From the NCBI GenBank assembly GCA_021641325.1, contig JAJXPD010000066.1, forward strand, positions 1-10,751: 10,751 bases of DNA, given 5' to 3'. The position numbers and the translations under genes are program-made. Position 1 is the stretch's first letter; every line of letters begins with the position of its first letter. Below, piece by piece: positions 1 through 9,050 of the stretch. The notes under the pieces are model-generated. The model saw nothing but the letters and a program-made list of their open reading frames with translations, was not told the DNA's origin and did not search any database. This stretch comes from Opitutales bacterium (GTDB lineage: Bacteria > Verrucomicrobiota > Verrucomicrobiia > Opitutales > Intestinicryptomonadaceae).

Positions 1-40
1 CAAAAAAGCCTTTCGGACGGAATCCGAAAGGCTTTTTTTG
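1..40. terminator. bidirectional intrinsic terminator
   Basis: A perfect 10-bp stem (GCCTTTCGGA at 8-17 pairing with TCCGAAAGGC at 23-32) closes a 5-nt loop. It is preceded by six A (2-7) and followed by seven T (33-39), so it has the stem-plus-U-tract form of a Rho-independent terminator on both strands. It lies 18 bases past the stop codon of the minus-strand Tsr3-like gene and would terminate that transcript. It could equally end a plus-strand gene lying to the left of the window. Confidence 0.9.
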
Positions 41-57
41 TGCCCGATTTGCGCGGC

Positions 58-552
58 TTATTCGAAGCGGTAGAAGCGTTCGGGAGTGTCGAAAAATCCG
101 TCGGGGGCGTCGGACAGCCACCCGTTAAGCTGCAAAAACTTCGGCGCAAACATGTAGCCGCGCAAAATTTCGATGTCGGGCGTTCCCGCGAATTTCAGCG
201 CGGCGTAGAGCGCCTCTACGGTCGCGAGTCCGTGCGGGTCGGAGTGCATTTTGGACACGCGCGGATACGCCGTCTTTATCGATGGCGGCAGCGAGCGCGA
301 CACAAAATTCCCGAAGACTTTGTTGCGTATGCGCGGCAGCAAATGCCATGTGGAGTCGAGCAAAAGCACGGGTCGGTCGGCGTCGGCGGGCGACATCTCT
401 GGCGCGCCGATTTCGAGCAGGGTGAAGCCCGACGCGTCGAACGAAAATCCGTCGGAGGCCGCCAGAAATTCGAAGTTCGGGCGGCCGTGCAAATGGCGCA
501 GGGAGCACTTTTTCAGGTTCTCGCGAGGGTGTCTTATCACGACGACGTTCAT
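58..552 (-). CDS. Tsr3/DTW-like aminocarboxypropyltransferase family protein
   Basis: This 164-aa protein resembles the Tsr3/DTW superfamily, SAM-dependent enzymes that add a 3-amino-3-carboxypropyl group to RNA (Tsr3 acts on a small-subunit rRNA pseudouridine in eukaryotes and archaea, DTW/TapT on tRNA uridine). Visible matches are an N-terminal RHPREN..KCSL segment (residues 7-18), SPADADRPVLLLDSTW (54-69, with the DxxW-type motif), a SLP..TAYPR stretch (88-98) and GLATVEALYAAL (108-119), the counterpart of the LSxxEAxAAAL motif that helps form the SAM pocket. An in-frame upstream ATG at 663 would add 37 basic, unconserved-looking residues. I chose the ATG at 552 because it gives MNVVVIRHPREN, where the homology begins; no clear ribosome site supports either. 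The gene is monocistronic, divergent from icd, and followed by the strong terminator at 1-40. The superfamily call is fairly secure; the actual RNA target is unknown. Confidence 0.62.
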   Translation of the reverse strand: MNVVVIRHPRENLKKCSLRHLHGRPNFEFLAASDGFSFDASGFTLLEIGAPEMSPADADRPVLLLDSTWHLLPRIRNKVFGNFVSRSLPPSIKTAYPRVSKMHSDPHGLATVEALYAALKFAGTPDIEILRGYMFAPKFLQLNGWLSDAPDGFFDTPERFYRFE

Positions 553-675
553 TGCCGCGTTTTTTTCATTCCCCGCGCCGATTGTCGAGCGTTTTTTTGC
601 GCCGCAAGTCCTTATTTTTTGCTTGTGGGAGGGCGGCTTTTCGTATTCTAATCTGCGACGCATTTTTTTACATTT
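553..675. promoter_or_regulatory. divergent intergenic region, Tsr3-like gene / icd
   Basis: These 123 bases separate two divergent starts, so promoters for both must lie here or extend into the genes. For icd a loose sigma70-like arrangement can be drawn: TTGCTT at 619-624 and TATTCT at 644-649, with a long 19-base spacer. This is only suggestive. The bases just before the icd ATG are T-rich (ttttttacattt) with no Shine-Dalgarno. No riboswitch or operator palindrome was recognised. Confidence 0.35.
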
Positions 676-1899
<1,224 letters not shown>

Positions 1900-1902
1900 A
1901 AG

Positions 1903-2814
1903 ATGTCGGAAAAACTTTTGGTTATAGGGTCGGTCGCCTACGACTGCATCGAAACTCCCGACGATTCCGCCGACTTCATTCTCGGCGGGTCGGCGAGCTA
2001 CGCGGCGCTGGCGGCGTCCTACTTCGCGCCGACAATCATCTCGGCGGTCGTTGGGAACGACTTCAAGGAATCCGACATCAAGCGCCTCACCGCGCGTTCG
2101 GTGGACATCTCGAACCTCCAATTCGACTCCGCAAAGCCCACGTTTTTCTGGCGCGGAAAATACCACGAAAACTTCAACTCGCGCGAGACGCTCGACGTGC
2201 GCCTGAACGCGTACGAAGATTTCAAACCCGCTCTCGACGAAAACGCCCGCAACGCTGGCTTTGTGCTGCTGGGCAACATTTCGCCCGCGGTGCAGTCGGC
2301 GGTTCTCGACTTGGTGCGCGAGCCGAAGTTTGTCGTGCTAGACACGATGGACTTGTGGATAGGCACGGAGCGCGACGCGCTTATGAAGCTCGTGCGCCGC
2401 TGCGACCTGCTTATCGTCAACGACTCCGAGGCGAAAATGCTCGCCGACACAAGCAACATAATAGTTGCGGGCAACACCCTGCTTAAACTCGGCGCGGAAA
2501 GCGCGATTGTAAAGACGGGCGAATACGGCGCAATGCTCTTCCACAAAGACGGATTCTTCACGATTCCCGCCTATCCCGTGGCGTCGCTGCACGACCCGAC
2601 GGGCGCGGGCGACTCTTTTGCGGGCGCGTTGGCTGGCTACCTTGCGGGCTGCGGAAAGACCGACTTTGCGTCGATAAAGCTCGGCATGCTCGCGGGGGCG
2701 GCGACGGCGTCGATGACGGTCGAGTCGTTCTCGTGCTACAAGCTCGAAGAAAACGGGCTGGACGAAATCGAAAGACGCTGCGAATACATCAAAAAAATAT
2801 CGCAAATACAATGA
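1903..2814 (+). CDS. PfkB/ribokinase-family carbohydrate kinase
   Basis: This 303-aa protein is a cytoplasmic ATP-dependent kinase of the PfkB/ribokinase fold. The C-terminal signature [13 protein letters not shown] (231-243) contains the catalytic base D237 and the anion hole GAGD. NDSE at 173-176 fits the NxxE magnesium/phosphate motif, KTGEYGAML (204-212) is the usual strand before the nucleotide site, and GG at 28-29 is the glycine pair near the substrate pocket. Length is typical (about 300 aa). Substrate cannot be read from sequence: family members phosphorylate ribose, fructose-1-P, adenosine, cytidine, KDG and others. The start lies 3 nt after the icd stop and the last bases overlap the proA start (ATGA, 2811-2814), so it is almost certainly co-transcribed and perhaps translationally coupled with both. 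The next-best reading is a nucleoside kinase of the same family. Confidence 0.88.
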   Translation: MSEKLLVIGSVAYDCIETPDDSADFILGGSASYAALAASYFAPTIISAVVGNDFKESDIKRLTARSVDISNLQFDSAKPTFFWRGKYHENFNSRETLDVRLNAYEDFKPALDENARNAGFVLLGNISPAVQSAVLDLVREPKFVVLDTMDLWIGTERDALMKLVRRCDLLIVNDSEAKMLADTSNIIVAGNTLLKLGAESAIVKTGEYGAMLFHKDGFFTIPAYPVASLHDPTGAGDSFAGALAGYLAGCGKTDFASIKLGMLAGAATASMTVESFSCYKLEENGLDEIERRCEYIKKISQIQ

Positions 2815-4067
2815 GCGAAGTTCTCGAAATTGCAAAGCGCGCCCGCGCGGCGTCGCTTAAACTTGCGTCGTACTCCTCCGAAGCGAAGAACGCCGCGATA
2901 GAAAAAATCGCCGACGCCGTGCTTGCGCGCGCCGACGAAATCAAGGCGGCGAACGCCCTCGACGTGGAGGCGGCGCGGGGGAAAATCTCCGCGCCCATGC
3001 TCGAGCGCCTTTCGCTGAACGACAAAAAAATCGCCGCAATGGCGGAGGGCGCAAGGCAGGTCGCCAAGCTCCCCGACCCCGTCGGCGAAATAATCGAATC
3101 TACCGTGCGCCCCAACGGACTGCGCATAGACAAGGTTCGCGTGCCGATAGGCGTAATCGGAATCATCTACGAAAGCCGCCCGAACGTCACGGTAGACTGC
3201 GCGGTGCTCTGCCTAAAAAGCGGCAACGCGTCGATTCTGCGCGGCGGCAGCGAATGCTTCAAAACAAACGGCGTGCTTGCGGAAATCATTTCCGAGGCCC
3301 TCGCGGCTTCGGGGCTTGACCCCGACTGCGCCCAAATGATTCCCACAACCGACCGCGCCGCCTTCGGAGAGCTTTTGAAGCTCGACAAATACGTTCACTG
3401 CATAATTCCCAGAGGCGGCGAAAAACTCATCAGGTTCGTCGTGGAAAACTCGTCGATACCCGTGGTCAAGCACTACAAGGGCGTCTGCACGGTTTATGTG
3501 GACAAGTCAGCCGACCCCGACATGGCGGAGAAACTTTTGGTAAACGCAAAATGCCAGCGTCCGAGCGTCTGCAACGCGGCGGAAAACCTGATTGTGCACG
3601 CGGACGTAGCGGAGGCGCTTCTGCCGAGGCTCGCAAACGCGCTCGTTTCGCGCGGCGTTGAATTCCGCGCCTCCGAGCGTTGCGCTCCGATTCTCTCCCG
3701 CGCGGGCGTTCCGTTCGTACCCGCGACGGAGGAGGACTTTTCGACCGAATACATCGACCTCATTATTTCGGCGGACATCGTCGATTCCGTGAACGCGGCG
3801 GCGGATTTCGTCAACAAATACGGATCGGGGCACTCCGACCTGATTGTGACGGCAGACCCAGCGGCTGCGGAGGAATTTCTGAACAAAACGGACTCCGCCA
3901 CTGTCTATTGGAATGCGTCCACGCGCTTCACCGACGGCTTCGAGTTCGGCTTCGGGGCGGAAATCGGAATTTCCACCGACAAGCTCCACGCGCGCGGGCC
4001 GATGGGCTTGAAGGAGCTGTGCTCCTACAAGTACAAAATCTACGGCAACGGTCAGACGAGAGGCTAA
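2811..4067 (+). CDS. proA: gamma-glutamyl phosphate reductase
   Basis: ProA reduces gamma-glutamyl phosphate with NADPH to glutamate-5-semialdehyde, the second step of proline synthesis. The 418 aa match the family length (E. coli 417). Visible features are [16 protein letters not shown] (111-126), the catalytic cysteine C254 in [12 protein letters not shown], and the C-terminal [17 protein letters not shown] (384-400) followed by the conserved tail ending YGNGQTRG. An in-frame ATG at 2733 would add 26 residues lying inside the kinase gene; the ATG at 2811 gives the normal N-terminus and a 4-nt ATGA overlap with the kinase stop. proB (glutamate 5-kinase), the usual partner, is not beside it: the upstream kinase is PfkB-type, not an amino-acid kinase. 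Icd upstream makes 2-oxoglutarate, the precursor of glutamate, and NADPH, which ProA uses, so the operon is metabolically coherent by inference. Confidence 0.97.
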   Translation: MSEVLEIAKRARAASLKLASYSSEAKNAAIEKIADAVLARADEIKAANALDVEAARGKISAPMLERLSLNDKKIAAMAEGARQVAKLPDPVGEIIESTVRPNGLRIDKVRVPIGVIGIIYESRPNVTVDCAVLCLKSGNASILRGGSECFKTNGVLAEIISEALAASGLDPDCAQMIPTTDRAAFGELLKLDKYVHCIIPRGGEKLIRFVVENSSIPVVKHYKGVCTVYVDKSADPDMAEKLLVNAKCQRPSVCNAAENLIVHADVAEALLPRLANALVSRGVEFRASERCAPILSRAGVPFVPATEEDFSTEYIDLIISADIVDSVNAAADFVNKYGSGHSDLIVTADPAAAEEFLNKTDSATVYWNASTRFTDGFEFGFGAEIGISTDKLHARGPMGLKELCSYKYKIYGNGQTRG

Positions 4068-5225
4068 ATGGAGGACGATTCCGAAAAAGGCGAACCGCGC
4101 ATTCTCCGCAAAGACGGCGAAGAAATCGAAATAGTGTACGCCGATGCGGGCGACGAAATAGAAATCGGCGAGGACGAGGAGGTCGAGTTTATCGAGCTTC
4201 CGCCGCCGCCTTTCGGCGCGTTCCCGCCAGAATTTGCGCCCTCCCGCCCGCAGGAGGTCCGTCCGCGCCCGAAACCGCAGACGGGGCGCGGCCGCAACCT
4301 CAACATAAAAAAAACTTCGAAAAAGTCCGCGGAAACCGCGCCTGCTGAGTCGGACTCGACTGGCGGAAAACCCTTCCGCGCAAACATAAGACCCGATGAA
4401 GCGCAGCCCGCGCGGCATTCGGGCAGGCTTGCGGCGTTTTTCAAATTCTTCCTTGCCGCGGCCGTTTGCCTTGCGGGAATCGCCGCGTGCGGCTACGCAA
4501 TTTTCATCTTCCACGAAAAGCTCGCGTCGTCGTCCGTCGCGGAATCCGCCGAAGCGTCGGCAAATTCGGGCGGCATCGCCGACAAAAAGGCGAACGCGGT
4601 TGTCCGCAGTTTCTACGAATTTTCGGGCGGATTGGCGACGTCGGCGGAGTTCCGCGACATGCTCGTAAAGGGCGTCGTGAAATCGGGCGGCGCGGAGAAA
4701 AGCTTTTACGGAATCAGGCGTCCGAACGGGCGCACCTACGCAAAGCTGGGCGACACCCGCGCGTACTTCGCCGAAAGGCTCGGCGCGGGCGTGTTCCTTC
4801 TGCGCGACATGCGCGTTTCGGGCGCGCGGGAGAAACTTTCGGGGCGCGACGCGCTGTTTGTTCGCACCATGACGCTCTTCGACGAACCGCTGTTTTCCGC
4901 GTTTTTCCCGCAGTCGGAAAACGCCGACGACAGCTCCGCGGTGTCCTACGCGGGCGCGGAGATTTTCGACGGGCGCGACGCCGAAGTTGTGGCCGTCGAA
5001 AACGGGGCGGTGAAAACCCGCTACTTCTTCGCCGCCGCAAGCGGCGAGATGCTCGCGGCGGAATATTCCGACGGTTCGCAAAAGGCGCTCGTCAAATTTT
5101 CCGACTACCGCGCGGAGAACGGCGTGAAGTTTCCGCTCAAAAAGGAGGTTTTTGCGGGCGGGAAAAAGATTTTCGAAATGTCGCTCGACTTGGCGATACG
5201 CAACAGGGGCTTCCTGTTCCCGTAG
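4068..5225 (+). CDS. single-pass membrane protein with LolA-like periplasmic domain
   Basis: Not a named family. The 385-aa product has three parts. Residues 1-43 are strongly acidic (repeated E/D, EIEIGEDEEVEF); 44-120 are Pro/Arg/Lys-rich and probably disordered; a hydrophobic segment at about 123-148 is the only membrane span. Basic residues just before it (R120, K126) favour a cytoplasmic N-terminus and a periplasmic C-terminus. Residues about 175-385 look like a LolA/LppX-type lipoprotein-carrier half-barrel: alternating beta strands, a GEMLAAEYSDG turn (326-336) and FSDYR..NGVKFPLK (344-358), a pattern common in outer-membrane lipoprotein-sorting-like proteins. That domain call rests on pattern only. 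The ATG touches the proA stop (taaATG), and this is the one gene here with a purine-rich stretch resembling a ribosome site (gagagg, 4 nt before the ATG). It ends the operon, and its stop abuts the stop of convergent mtaB. Confidence 0.7.
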   Translation: MEDDSEKGEPRILRKDGEEIEIVYADAGDEIEIGEDEEVEFIELPPPPFGAFPPEFAPSRPQEVRPRPKPQTGRGRNLNIKKTSKKSAETAPAESDSTGGKPFRANIRPDEAQPARHSGRLAAFFKFFLAAAVCLAGIAACGYAIFIFHEKLASSSVAESAEASANSGGIADKKANAVVRSFYEFSGGLATSAEFRDMLVKGVVKSGGAEKSFYGIRRPNGRTYAKLGDTRAYFAERLGAGVFLLRDMRVSGAREKLSGRDALFVRTMTLFDEPLFSAFFPQSENADDSSAVSYAGAEIFDGRDAEVVAVENGAVKTRYFFAAASGEMLAAEYSDGSQKALVKFSDYRAENGVKFPLKKEVFAGGKKIFEMSLDLAIRNRGFLFP

Positions 5226-6533
5226 CTACAAAAGCCTTTCGAGCCGCGCGGCAACGCGTTCGCGCCCGATTTTTCCGACGATTTCCGCGAGCGCGAGCCT
5301 GTTTTTCAGCCCGCTTTGGGGAATGTTTACGGCAACCTGCATGTAGTTGTCGGTGTAGCCGAGGTAGTCGCCGTTGGCGAGCCTGTTTTCGAGCAGGACT
5401 TCGCGGATTTTCCCGACGTTTTTTTCGGCGAATTTCGACCTTATTTCCTCCGCCGTTTTCCGCAGTTCCGCGGCTCTCGCCTTGCGGATTTCCGCCGGTA
5501 CCTGCCCGTCCATGACCGCCGCGAGCGTTTTGGGGCGCGGCGAGAACGTGAAGACGTGCGCGTACGCCATGCCCGAAGAGAGCAGGCGCGACTTCGTCAG
5601 GGCGAAGTCCTCTTCGGACTCGCGCGGGTGTCCGCAGATTAGGTCGGTGCCCACCGCGATGTATTCCGACTTGTTGCGGATTTTTTCGAGCGTGGCGGCG
5701 AACTCCGCGTAGGCGTATTTTCTGCGCATTGCCGAAAGCACGTTGTCGGAAAGGCTCTGCGACGATATGTGCAGGTGCGGCGCGAGCTTGTGCGAAGAAT
5801 CCGCCATGCGTTCGAGAAGCGCGTCAAGTTCGAAGTGCGGCGGCTCGATGCTGCCGAGGCGCAGGCGCAGAAGTTCGGGGATTTTGTCGAGCCTGTCTGC
5901 GAGGTCGGCGAGCCCGCCCTCTGGCGACGAAAATTTTGCGATGTTTATTCCCGTAAGAATTATCTCGCGCACGCCGCGCGAGACGAGGTTTTCGGCGTCG
6001 CGCACTATGTCGCCGAAAGCCCTGCTTCGGGGCAGCCCGCGCGCGCGGGGAATTATGCAGTAGGCGCAGGCGTTGTCGCAGCCGTCCTGAATTTTGAGGT
6101 TCATGCGGTCGTCTAGCGGCGTGTTTCCGCGCGACGCTTCGGGGCTTGCGGGCAGGGCGGAATCGGAAAGCACAAGCGGCTCTTCGGAGGGCGGGTATCT
6201 TTTTATAATCTCCGCGGCGCGGGCTTTGAGCGCGTTGCAGACAACCCATTTCACGTTGGGAAGCTCCGCTATTTTGTGCGGGTCGGTCTGCGCGTAGCAG
6301 CCGCTTACGGCGATGGCGCAGTGCGGGTTGGCGCGGGCGAAAATGCGTATCGCCTGTCGCGTCTTAGCTTCGGCAAGCACGGTCAGGGCGCATGAGTTTA
6401 CAACGCCGAAATCGGCCGGCTCGTCCCAGCCGACGACTTCGAAGCCGCATTCCCGCGCGGAGTCGGCAATCGCCGCCGATTCGTAGTGGTTTACGCGGCA
6501 GCCGAGCGTGAAGATTGCAATTTTTTGCGACAT
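5226..6533 (-). CDS. mtaB: tRNA t6A37 methylthiotransferase, MtaB family
   Basis: MtaB is a radical-SAM enzyme carrying two 4Fe-4S clusters that converts t6A to ms2t6A at position 37 of ANN-decoding tRNAs. The 435 aa show the family order: an N-terminal methylthiotransferase domain with cluster cysteines C12 (TLGCRVNHYES), C48 (NSCALT) and C79 (SGCYAQ); the radical-SAM motif C152-x3-C156-x2-C159 (CDNACAYC); and a C-terminal TRAM-like RNA-binding region (about 375-420, GYTDNYMQV). TLGCRVN is typical of MtaB, while MiaB and RimO differ there. Departures from the usual consensus are NSCALT for NTCTVT and ISSQSLSD where PLQSGSD is normal. An ATG at 6647 would add 38 basic residues overlapping queC; the ATG at 6533 starts exactly at the conserved N-terminus, 2 nt after the queC stop. 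It is co-transcribed with queC and has no Shine-Dalgarno. Confidence 0.92.
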   Translation of the reverse strand: MSQKIAIFTLGCRVNHYESAAIADSARECGFEVVGWDEPADFGVVNSCALTVLAEAKTRQAIRIFARANPHCAIAVSGCYAQTDPHKIAELPNVKWVVCNALKARAAEIIKRYPPSEEPLVLSDSALPASPEASRGNTPLDDRMNLKIQDGCDNACAYCIIPRARGLPRSRAFGDIVRDAENLVSRGVREIILTGINIAKFSSPEGGLADLADRLDKIPELLRLRLGSIEPPHFELDALLERMADSSHKLAPHLHISSQSLSDNVLSAMRRKYAYAEFAATLEKIRNKSEYIAVGTDLICGHPRESEEDFALTKSRLLSSGMAYAHVFTFSPRPKTLAAVMDGQVPAEIRKARAAELRKTAEEIRSKFAEKNVGKIREVLLENRLANGDYLGYTDNYMQVAVNIPQSGLKNRLALAEIVGKIGRERVAARLERLL

Positions 6534-6535
6534 CG

Positions 6536-7186
6536 CTATTCGTACACGGTGGGGTCTGGCACGCCGGCAAGCTCGAAAGCCTCGCGGCGTTCGGTGCATG
6601 TTCCGCATTTTCCGCAGTGGAATTTTCCGCCCTTGTAGCACGACCACGTTCTGGCGAAATCGACGCCAAGCTCCGCGCCGAGTTTTACGATGTCCGCCTT
6701 TGTCATATCGACGAACGGGCGTTCGAGCCTAATCGGCTCGTAGTGGCAGAGGCGCAGGACGCCGTCGAGGGCGTCGGCGAATTCGTTTCGGCAGTCGGGG
6801 TAGATTGCGTGGTCTCCGCTGTGGGCGGCGTACGCCACGGAGTCCGTCCCAATCGCGATTGCGCGGGCGGCGGCGACCGCCACGAGAATCATGTTCCTGT
6901 TGGGAACGACCGTCGTCTTCATGCTTTCGTCGGCATATCCTCCCTCCGGAACTTCGACCGACTTTTGCGTCAGGGCGTTGTCGCCGAAAAGCGGTTGCAG
7001 GGCGGAGAGGTCGGCGATGTCGAGCTTGACTCCGAGCTTTTCGCAGTTGAATTTTGCGCATTCAAGCTCCCGCGCGTGCCGCTGTCCGTAGTTTACCCAC
7101 AGCGCGCCGTCGGCGCGGTTTTCAGCCGCGAGCTTGTGCAAAAGCACGGTGGAGTCCAAGCCCCCCGAATATACAATCAATGCCAT
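6536..7186 (-). CDS. queC: 7-cyano-7-deazaguanine (preQ0) synthase
   Basis: QueC uses ATP and ammonia to turn 7-carboxy-7-deazaguanine into preQ0, the precursor of queuosine at the wobble position (34) of GUN-anticodon tRNAs. The 216 aa show the N-type PPi-loop SGGLDST (7-13), NYGQRHARE (32-40), VPNRNMI (94-100), and a C-terminal zinc site of four cysteines, C183, C191, C194 and C197 ([16 protein letters not shown]). Length fits the family (about 215-230 aa). An in-frame ATG at 7210 would add eight residues; I prefer 7186 because it gives [12 protein letters not shown], as in homologues, but neither start has a ribosome site and 7210 remains possible. queD, queE and queF are not in the window. 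It is the first gene of a queC-mtaB transcript, divergent from the phosphate transporter gene. Confidence 0.95.
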   Translation of the reverse strand: MALIVYSGGLDSTVLLHKLAAENRADGALWVNYGQRHARELECAKFNCEKLGVKLDIADLSALQPLFGDNALTQKSVEVPEGGYADESMKTTVVPNRNMILVAVAAARAIAIGTDSVAYAAHSGDHAIYPDCRNEFADALDGVLRLCHYEPIRLERPFVDMTKADIVKLGAELGVDFARTWSCYKGGKFHCGKCGTCTERREAFELAGVPDPTVYE

Positions 7187-7252
7187 TGTTAGAGAATTAT
7201 TAAATTGCATTAGACTATTATTTTTGCCAAATTCAACGCCAAATTTTATTTT
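7187..7252. promoter_or_regulatory. A/T-rich divergent promoter region, queC / Na-Pi transporter
   Basis: These 66 bases are far more A/T-rich than their surroundings and separate two divergent starts, so both promoters should lie here. On the plus strand TATTAT at 7216-7221 is a good -10-like hexamer, 31 bases before the transporter ATG, but no convincing -35 is paired with it. On the minus strand TTGGCA (complement of 7224-7229) could serve as a -35 element. No preQ1 riboswitch signature (C-rich loop with an A-rich tail pairing into it) was found in the short queC leader. Confidence 0.45.
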
Positions 7253-9004
7253 ATGGGTACCGTATTCCAGATAATCGGCAGCTTGGGTTTGTTCCTCTTC
7301 GGAATGAAATTAATGAGCGACGGCTTGCAAAAGCTTTCGGGCGAACGTTTGCGCGAGGTCATGCGCAAGATGACGGGCAACCGCTTCTACGGGCTCTTTT
7401 CGGGGACGTTCATTACCATGACCGTCCAAAGCTCGACAGTGACGACCGTGATGGTGGTAAGCTTCGTCAACGCGGGTCTGCTTACCCTGCGCGAGGCAAT
7501 CGGCGTGATAATGGGCGCGAACTTGGGCACGACGACCACCGCGTGGCTTATCGCGATTTTGGGCTTCAAGTTCTCTCTTGCCGACATTGCGCTGCCGATT
7601 ATCGGCGTGGGCGTTGTGGTCTCGTTCTGCAAGCGGGCGGGCTGGCGAAGCGCGGGCGAATTTCTGGTAGGCTTCGGACTGCTGTTCATGGGGCTTGAAT
7701 ACCTCAAAAATTCAGTGCCCGACATTCAGTCGCACTCCGAGGTGTTGGAGTGGATTCGCGAATACTCCAACATGGGCTTCCTTTCGGTCCTGCTCTTCTT
7801 GGCGTTCGGGGTGATTCTTACTCTTGTGGTGCAGTCGTCGGCTGTGGCAATCGCGATTACAATTACGATGGCGGCAAAGGGCTGGATTACCCTCGACCTC
7901 GCCGCGGCAATCGTCTTGGGCGAAAACATCGGCACAACCATGACCGCGCTTGTGGCGGCAATTCCCGCGAGCCTTAGCGGCAAACGCGCGGCGATTGCCC
8001 ACCTGCTTTTCAACGTGCTGGGCGTTGTCTGGATGCTTGCGGTGTTCTACTGGTTTGTGGATTTCATCTGCTGGCTCGTCCCCGCGGCGGGCACTCCCGC
8101 GGCGGAAACGCTCAGAGCCATGAGCATTACGGATTTCGATTCGCTCACGGGCGCGGCACGCGACGCCGCCCTCGAAAAAGTGGCGATTCCCGCGCGGCTT
8201 GCGATGTTCCACACAATGTTCAACCTCACCAACATTTGCGTGCTGATTGGCTTCGTTCCGCAGATAGAGAAAATCGCGTGCTGGATTATCAAGGGCGGGG
8301 CGGGCTACAAGCACCGCACGGCTTTGCAGCGCATAGAATACCTTACGTCGAACGTCTCCGAAATGGGCGAGCTTGCGCTCTTCGAGGGGCAGAAGGAGCT
8401 TGTGAAGCTCGCGGAGCTTTCGGGCGAAATGTTCAACGGCTTCGTCTATGTGATTCAGAATCCCGACAAGGATTTAAGCTCGGAGGTCGCCCGTCTGCGC
8501 GACTTGGAGGAGGAGTCCGACAAGCTCTCGATTGCCCTCACAAACTTTTTCGTCAAATGTTCCGCGCACGACCTCAGCCAAAACAGCATAAAAATCGTCA
8601 CAAGGAACATGATTATCGTCCCCGAGTTGGAGGAAATGTGCGACTCCTGCTACCGCCTCATCACTCTTGCCCGCAAACGCTACCGCAAGCAGTTCTTCGA
8701 CGAAATGCTCAAATCGCAGGTCTTTATGGAGTTCTGCGCCGAGATGAACAAGTTTGTCCAGTTCGCCGACACGAGCCTGAACTCGCGCGAAATCAGCGCG
8801 GCCGACTTGGACAGCTCGCTTAAAATGCGCGAAAAGCTCGACTTGGGGCGCAAGGCTCTGCGCCGCGAGGCTATCCGCCAGATGGAGTCCACGGGCGTTA
8901 CGCGCGGCGGCATTCTGTTTATCGAAATTCTTTCGGCGTGCGAGCGCGTGAACTCGCACGCGATGAACATTCTCGAAGCAATGAACCCCCGCGCGGGGCA
9001 GTAG
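7253..9004 (+). CDS. Na+/phosphate cotransporter with PhoU-like C-terminal domain
   Basis: This 583-aa inner-membrane protein belongs to the Na/Pi cotransporter (NptA/YjbB, SLC34-like) family. Two inverted PF02690-type repeats are visible. Each has a QSS motif (Q59-SST and Q194-SSA) paired with a glycine/threonine signature (GANLGTTTT 88-96 and GENIGTTMT 223-231), which form the substrate and sodium site in the family. About 8-9 hydrophobic segments lie between residues 5 and 347. The rest (about 355-577) is a soluble all-helical region like PhoU, with charged amphipathic helices; in relatives this cytoplasmic tail is thought to regulate transport. The bacterial transporter may move phosphate either inward or outward; direction cannot be read. 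The start gives [17 protein letters not shown], the expected first helix, with an A/T-rich leader and no Shine-Dalgarno. It is divergent from queC. No pho box was identified. Confidence 0.93.
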   Translation: MGTVFQIIGSLGLFLFGMKLMSDGLQKLSGERLREVMRKMTGNRFYGLFSGTFITMTVQSSTVTTVMVVSFVNAGLLTLREAIGVIMGANLGTTTTAWLIAILGFKFSLADIALPIIGVGVVVSFCKRAGWRSAGEFLVGFGLLFMGLEYLKNSVPDIQSHSEVLEWIREYSNMGFLSVLLFLAFGVILTLVVQSSAVAIAITITMAAKGWITLDLAAAIVLGENIGTTMTALVAAIPASLSGKRAAIAHLLFNVLGVVWMLAVFYWFVDFICWLVPAAGTPAAETLRAMSITDFDSLTGAARDAALEKVAIPARLAMFHTMFNLTNICVLIGFVPQIEKIACWIIKGGAGYKHRTALQRIEYLTSNVSEMGELALFEGQKELVKLAELSGEMFNGFVYVIQNPDKDLSSEVARLRDLEEESDKLSIALTNFFVKCSAHDLSQNSIKIVTRNMIIVPELEEMCDSCYRLITLARKRYRKQFFDEMLKSQVFMEFCAEMNKFVQFADTSLNSREISAADLDSSLKMREKLDLGRKALRREAIRQMESTGVTRGGILFIEILSACERVNSHAMNILEAMNPRAGQ

Positions 9005-9012
9005 CTTTTTTT
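8976..9012 (+). terminator. possible weak intrinsic terminator
   Basis: A 12-nt GC palindrome (CCCCGCGCGGGG, 8987-8998) overlaps the last codons of the transporter gene. A second short stem, AAGC (8976-8979) with GCTT (9004-9007), can close around it with a 7/5-nt internal loop, and a run of T (9006-9012) follows. The internal loop makes it weaker than a classic terminator, so read-through into the PilN-like gene 46 nt downstream is plausible. Confidence 0.35.
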
Positions 9013-9050
9013 GCGAAACTTTTTTGCGCGCCGCGCGTTTACCCCTTTAT

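Noticed and set aside
40..651. Open frame of 203 codons on the plus strand at the left end
   Set aside because: It begins inside the terminator and is antisense to the Tsr3-like gene, whose protein carries clear family motifs.
2733..2810. Upstream in-frame start for proA
   Set aside because: The 26 extra residues lie inside the kinase gene, are basic and unlike ProA N-termini; the ATGA overlap start gives the normal family length.
3507..5081. Long open frame of 524 codons on the minus strand opposite proA and the LolA-like gene
   Set aside because: It spans the junction of two real genes, is Arg/Ala-rich and has no recognisable domain; it is a codon-bias shadow.
5202..5218. Hairpin AACAGG-GGCTT-CCTGTT as terminator of the LolA-like gene
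   Set aside because: The 6-bp stem is perfect but lies inside the coding sequence, before the stop, and no U tract follows on either strand.
7187..7252. preQ1 riboswitch in front of queC
   Set aside because: The leader is only 66 bases, A/T-rich, and lacks the stem with C-rich loop and A-rich tail of preQ1 classes.
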